Part shown: one piece after another, positions 35,380-37,663 of the stretch
How the letters are laid out: every line of letters begins with the position of its first letter
Position numbering within the stretch: position 1 is the first letter of the stretch
NCBI GenBank assembly: GCA_030433275.1
Contig: JAUILK010000033.1
Coordinates: 1-37,663, forward strand
DNA from: Gammaproteobacteria bacterium
Lineage (GTDB): Bacteria; Pseudomonadota; Gammaproteobacteria; Nitrococcales; Nitrococcaceae
Length of the DNA stretch: 37,663 nucleotides
Direction: 5' to 3'
Made by a program: the position numbers and the translations under genes
The notes under the pieces: model-generated
The model's input: only the letters and a program-made list of their open reading frames with translations
Databases searched by the model: none
Told to the model about the DNA's origin: nothing

Positions 35380-37503
35380 ATGGCTGTTCGAGTACCACGC
35401 ACCAGAGCGCAAGCGTTTCATTCAATGACGTCGCCTAGTGCCCCGGGAAACGTCCCGCGGCCGAGTGGAGACCGTGATTCCTGTATACCCAGCGTTTTTA
35501 TCGAATCGGATGGGCAATTGACCCAGGGCAATACGGCGTTCGCACAGTTGCTCGGCTATGAAACCGAAGAAATCGAGGGGCGTTCTTTAGTCGAGCTGAT
35601 ACAGCCAGATTTTCTGGGGCGGTTGCAGTATGCGCGTGAGCGCTTGTTGCGGCCTGGTTATAGGTGCTGCAGTGAAACCTTGATGCTGGACTGGCTCAAT
35701 CGCCGAGGTCAGGTAGTATCGACCCGCGCGAGCTTGGAGCGGGCCGATGGCGAGCATCGGTTAATAAGATTGCAGCTTGAGCCCGGCGTCAGCCCGGGTA
35801 AGCGCCAGGCTGGTGTTTTTACTGCGCCGGAATGGTTCCGAGGGATGGTCGAGGCGGCCACGGACGCCATGTTGCTAGTGGACAACTGGGGGGTTGTTCG
35901 ATTCATCAACAGTAGTGGCGAGCGCCTTTTTCGGCAACCGCGCAGCAGGGCGCTTGGCAATAGTGTGGAACAACTGCTCAGTATGCCGATGCCCGATATG
36001 AGCACGGCCGCACGCACGGTGGCCGGGTTGATTACCGACACTCTTCGGTTGCGTTGCCAGGAGCAGTTGGCCCTCTGGGGAATGGGTGGGGATGGCAGTG
36101 GTTTTTCAGCCGTGGTGAGTGTGATTCCGCTCGAAAATCTCTCCCAGCCAATGGCTTTGCTACAGGTGCATGATATTACCGAAGAGCAGCAGCGCGAAGC
36201 CCGATTGCGGCATTTGACCAATTTTGATCCGGTGACGGGATTGCCCAATCGAGCGCTTTTCACTGACCGGCTTAGGGTTGCTGCAGCGCGCTGTGCGCGT
36301 GGAGAGAATAGCCTTGTGCTGGGTTACATCGATATTGATCGGTTTAAGGATTTCAATGAGACGCTGGGCCATCGCATGGGTGATGATGTGTTGCGCGAGA
36401 TTGCGCGACGTATCAAACGGCATGTGTGTGACGAGAACACCCTGGCTCGCCTCAATGGAGATGAGTTTGCGCTGCTGATCGAGGGCAACTATACCGCCAA
36501 CGAAATCAAAATCTTATCAAGAAGCATGTTGGATTCTCTTTCGCAGCCTTTTTTTATTGCCGGGCATGAATTATTCGTCACAGCCAGCGCTGGTTTCGCC
36601 GTCTACGATTGCGTCGGCGACGAGGCTGGAGATCTGTTGCGTAAGGCCGAGATCGCGATGTATCGCGCGAAATCACAGGGCCGTAATGATTTTTGTTTTT
36701 ATAGCACCGCTTTTGAAGGCGGTGTTTCCGAGCGCCTGCGGTTGGAAGCTGAATTGCGCCATGCTTTGGAGCGCCAGGAATTCATCCTTTATTATCAGCC
36801 TCTAGTCGAGGTCAGGGGGCATAGGGTCGTCGGGCTTGAGGCACTGTTGCGATGGCGGCATCCGCAACGTGGGCTGATCACGCCGAGCGAGTTCATTCCG
36901 GTGCTGGAGGAGACCAAGCTGATTGTGCCGGTTGGCGAGTGGATAATGCACGAGGCTTGTCGATTTCTGGTTGCTTTGTCCAGAGACCTCGGGCGTTCGT
37001 TGCGTTTGGCCGTGAATGTTTCCGCCGAGCAGATCCGTCATCCCGGATTTGCTCGGTCGGTTGAACGGGCGCTGCTCGCCAGTGGTCTGCCAGCCTCGGC
37101 ATTGGAACTCGAACTCACCGAAACTTTGCTCATGGATCACACCGCGACGGTGCACGAGAGTCTGGCGGCTCTAAAGCAACTCGGTACTGCGATCTCAGTG
37201 GATGATTTTGGTACTGGCTACTCATCTTTGGCTTATTTAAAGCGCTTCCCAGTATCCGCGCTCAAGATTGACCGTAGCTTTATAGCGGATGTCGCAGGTG
37301 GTAGCGATGATAGGGCCATCGCGGGTGCGATCATCGCTATGGCTCGAAGCCTCGGGTTGGGCGTGGTCGCGGAAGGGGTCGAGAGCGAGAGTCAAGCGCG
37401 TTTTCTGCGTCGGTGGCCGGAGCTTATCGTACAAGGCTATTTTTTCGCGCCCCCTTTGCCACCCGCCGAGGCTCGTGTTCGCTGGTCGGGTTTGTTGACC
37501 TAG
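35380..37503 (+). CDS. PAS-PAS-GGDEF-EAL cyclic-di-GMP signalling protein
   Basis: This 707-residue cytoplasmic protein has no membrane segment. Two PAS-like sensor domains come first (about 35-135, with VFIESDGQLTQGNTAFAQLLGYETEEIEGRSL, and about 150-270). The GGDEF domain (about 285-440) carries NFDPVTGLPNRALFTDRL and IDIDRFKDFNETLGHRMGD, but its signature is NGDEF (Asn359) instead of GGDEF, and the RxxD inhibitory site is CDEN. The EAL domain (about 455-700) looks complete: EALLRW from Glu487, NVSAEQIRHP, ELTETLLM, DDFGTGYSSLAYLKRFP, KIDRSFI, AEGVES and QGYFFAPPLP. I infer a phosphodiesterase with a probably inactive or GTP-sensing cyclase domain. The ATG at 35380 has AAGGGTG upstream. Its position after luxI suggests quorum-linked control, which is unproven. 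Confidence 0.92.
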   Translation: MAVRVPRTRAQAFHSMTSPSAPGNVPRPSGDRDSCIPSVFIESDGQLTQGNTAFAQLLGYETEEIEGRSLVELIQPDFLGRLQYARERLLRPGYRCCSETLMLDWLNRRGQVVSTRASLERADGEHRLIRLQLEPGVSPGKRQAGVFTAPEWFRGMVEAATDAMLLVDNWGVVRFINSSGERLFRQPRSRALGNSVEQLLSMPMPDMSTAARTVAGLITDTLRLRCQEQLALWGMGGDGSGFSAVVSVIPLENLSQPMALLQVHDITEEQQREARLRHLTNFDPVTGLPNRALFTDRLRVAAARCARGENSLVLGYIDIDRFKDFNETLGHRMGDDVLREIARRIKRHVCDENTLARLNGDEFALLIEGNYTANEIKILSRSMLDSLSQPFFIAGHELFVTASAGFAVYDCVGDEAGDLLRKAEIAMYRAKSQGRNDFCFYSTAFEGGVSERLRLEAELRHALERQEFILYYQPLVEVRGHRVVGLEALLRWRHPQRGLITPSEFIPVLEETKLIVPVGEWIMHEACRFLVALSRDLGRSLRLAVNVSAEQIRHPGFARSVERALLASGLPASALELELTETLLMDHTATVHESLAALKQLGTAISVDDFGTGYSSLAYLKRFPVSALKIDRSFIADVAGGSDDRAIAGAIIAMARSLGLGVVAEGVESESQARFLRRWPELIVQGYFFAPPLPPAEARVRWSGLLT

Positions 37504-37663
37504 TGAAAATGAGCAATTTGCTCCGAGCCTGAGCTTGCAAGTCGCACTAAGTTCTGCCACTGGTTAAGGGCGCTTTAAATTCTTTCCGGGTTAAGCTCAT
37601 TTCTGGTGTATGGGGGAAATAGAAGGGGTGGCGTATCCTGCTGACTGCTCACGACCAAGATCA
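37504..37663. other. Right-edge non-coding sequence
   Basis: The 160 bases after the GGDEF-EAL stop hold a short perfect inverted repeat GAGCAA-T-TTGCTC (37511-37523) without a T run, and no frame I can support. It may contain the end of the transcript or the upstream region of the next gene. Confidence 0.35.

Overview
The window comes from a gammaproteobacterial chromosome with moderately high GC. I infer this from gene order as well as gene content. The arrangement yggU-yggT-proC / pilT-pilU / pyrC'-pyrB-pyrR-ruvX-algH-tonB-gshB / pilG-H-I-J-chpA-chpC is the block known from Pseudomonas and relatives. The damaged gshA next to gshB belongs to the Acidithiobacillus-type glutamate-cysteine ligase family rather than the E. 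coli type, and the LuxI/LuxR pair resembles those of sulfur- and iron-oxidizing relatives. I cannot name the genus. No tRNA, rRNA, insertion sequence, CRISPR array or prophage is visible.

Layout. Positions 1-294 hold the tail of an unidentified reading frame, with a faint caspase-like motif, and an AT-rich spacer. Positions 295-2077 (minus) carry yggU, yggT and proC. The usual yggS is absent from the 554-base divergent spacer. Positions 2632-4839 (plus) encode the twitching-motility ATPases PilT and PilU. Positions 4913-11589 (minus) form one tightly overlapping operon: a broken gshA, gshB, a TonB-like protein, algH, ruvX, pyrR, pyrB and a catalytically dead dihydroorotase homologue (pyrC'). 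Positions 11812-21518 (plus) are the Pil-Chp chemosensory operon: two CheY-like regulators, a CheW, the PilJ receptor, a giant multi-phosphotransfer ChpA kinase and ChpC. No pilK or chpB is present.

Positions 21719-24575 (minus) carry ahcY and metK of the methyl cycle. A well-conserved S-adenosylhomocysteine riboswitch sits directly before ahcY. After a 634-base spacer containing a long imperfect hairpin, positions 25210-31264 (plus) encode transketolase, GAPDH, phosphoglycerate kinase and pyruvate kinase. Next come purC (minus) and a MoaB-like gene (plus).

The right end (33303-37503, plus) is a quorum-sensing locus: a LuxR regulator, a perfect 20-bp lux box, a LuxI synthase, a 48-codon ORF overlapping luxI by ATGA, and a PAS-PAS-GGDEF-EAL protein with an altered GGDEF motif. 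Surface motility control (Pil-Chp, PilT/U) lies on the same segment as quorum sensing and cyclic-di-GMP turnover, but no shared regulatory site links them in the sequence. The points most worth a second look are the internally deleted gshA, the luxI-coupled small ORF with its c-di-GMP neighbour, the SAH riboswitch and the unexplained hairpin before tkt.
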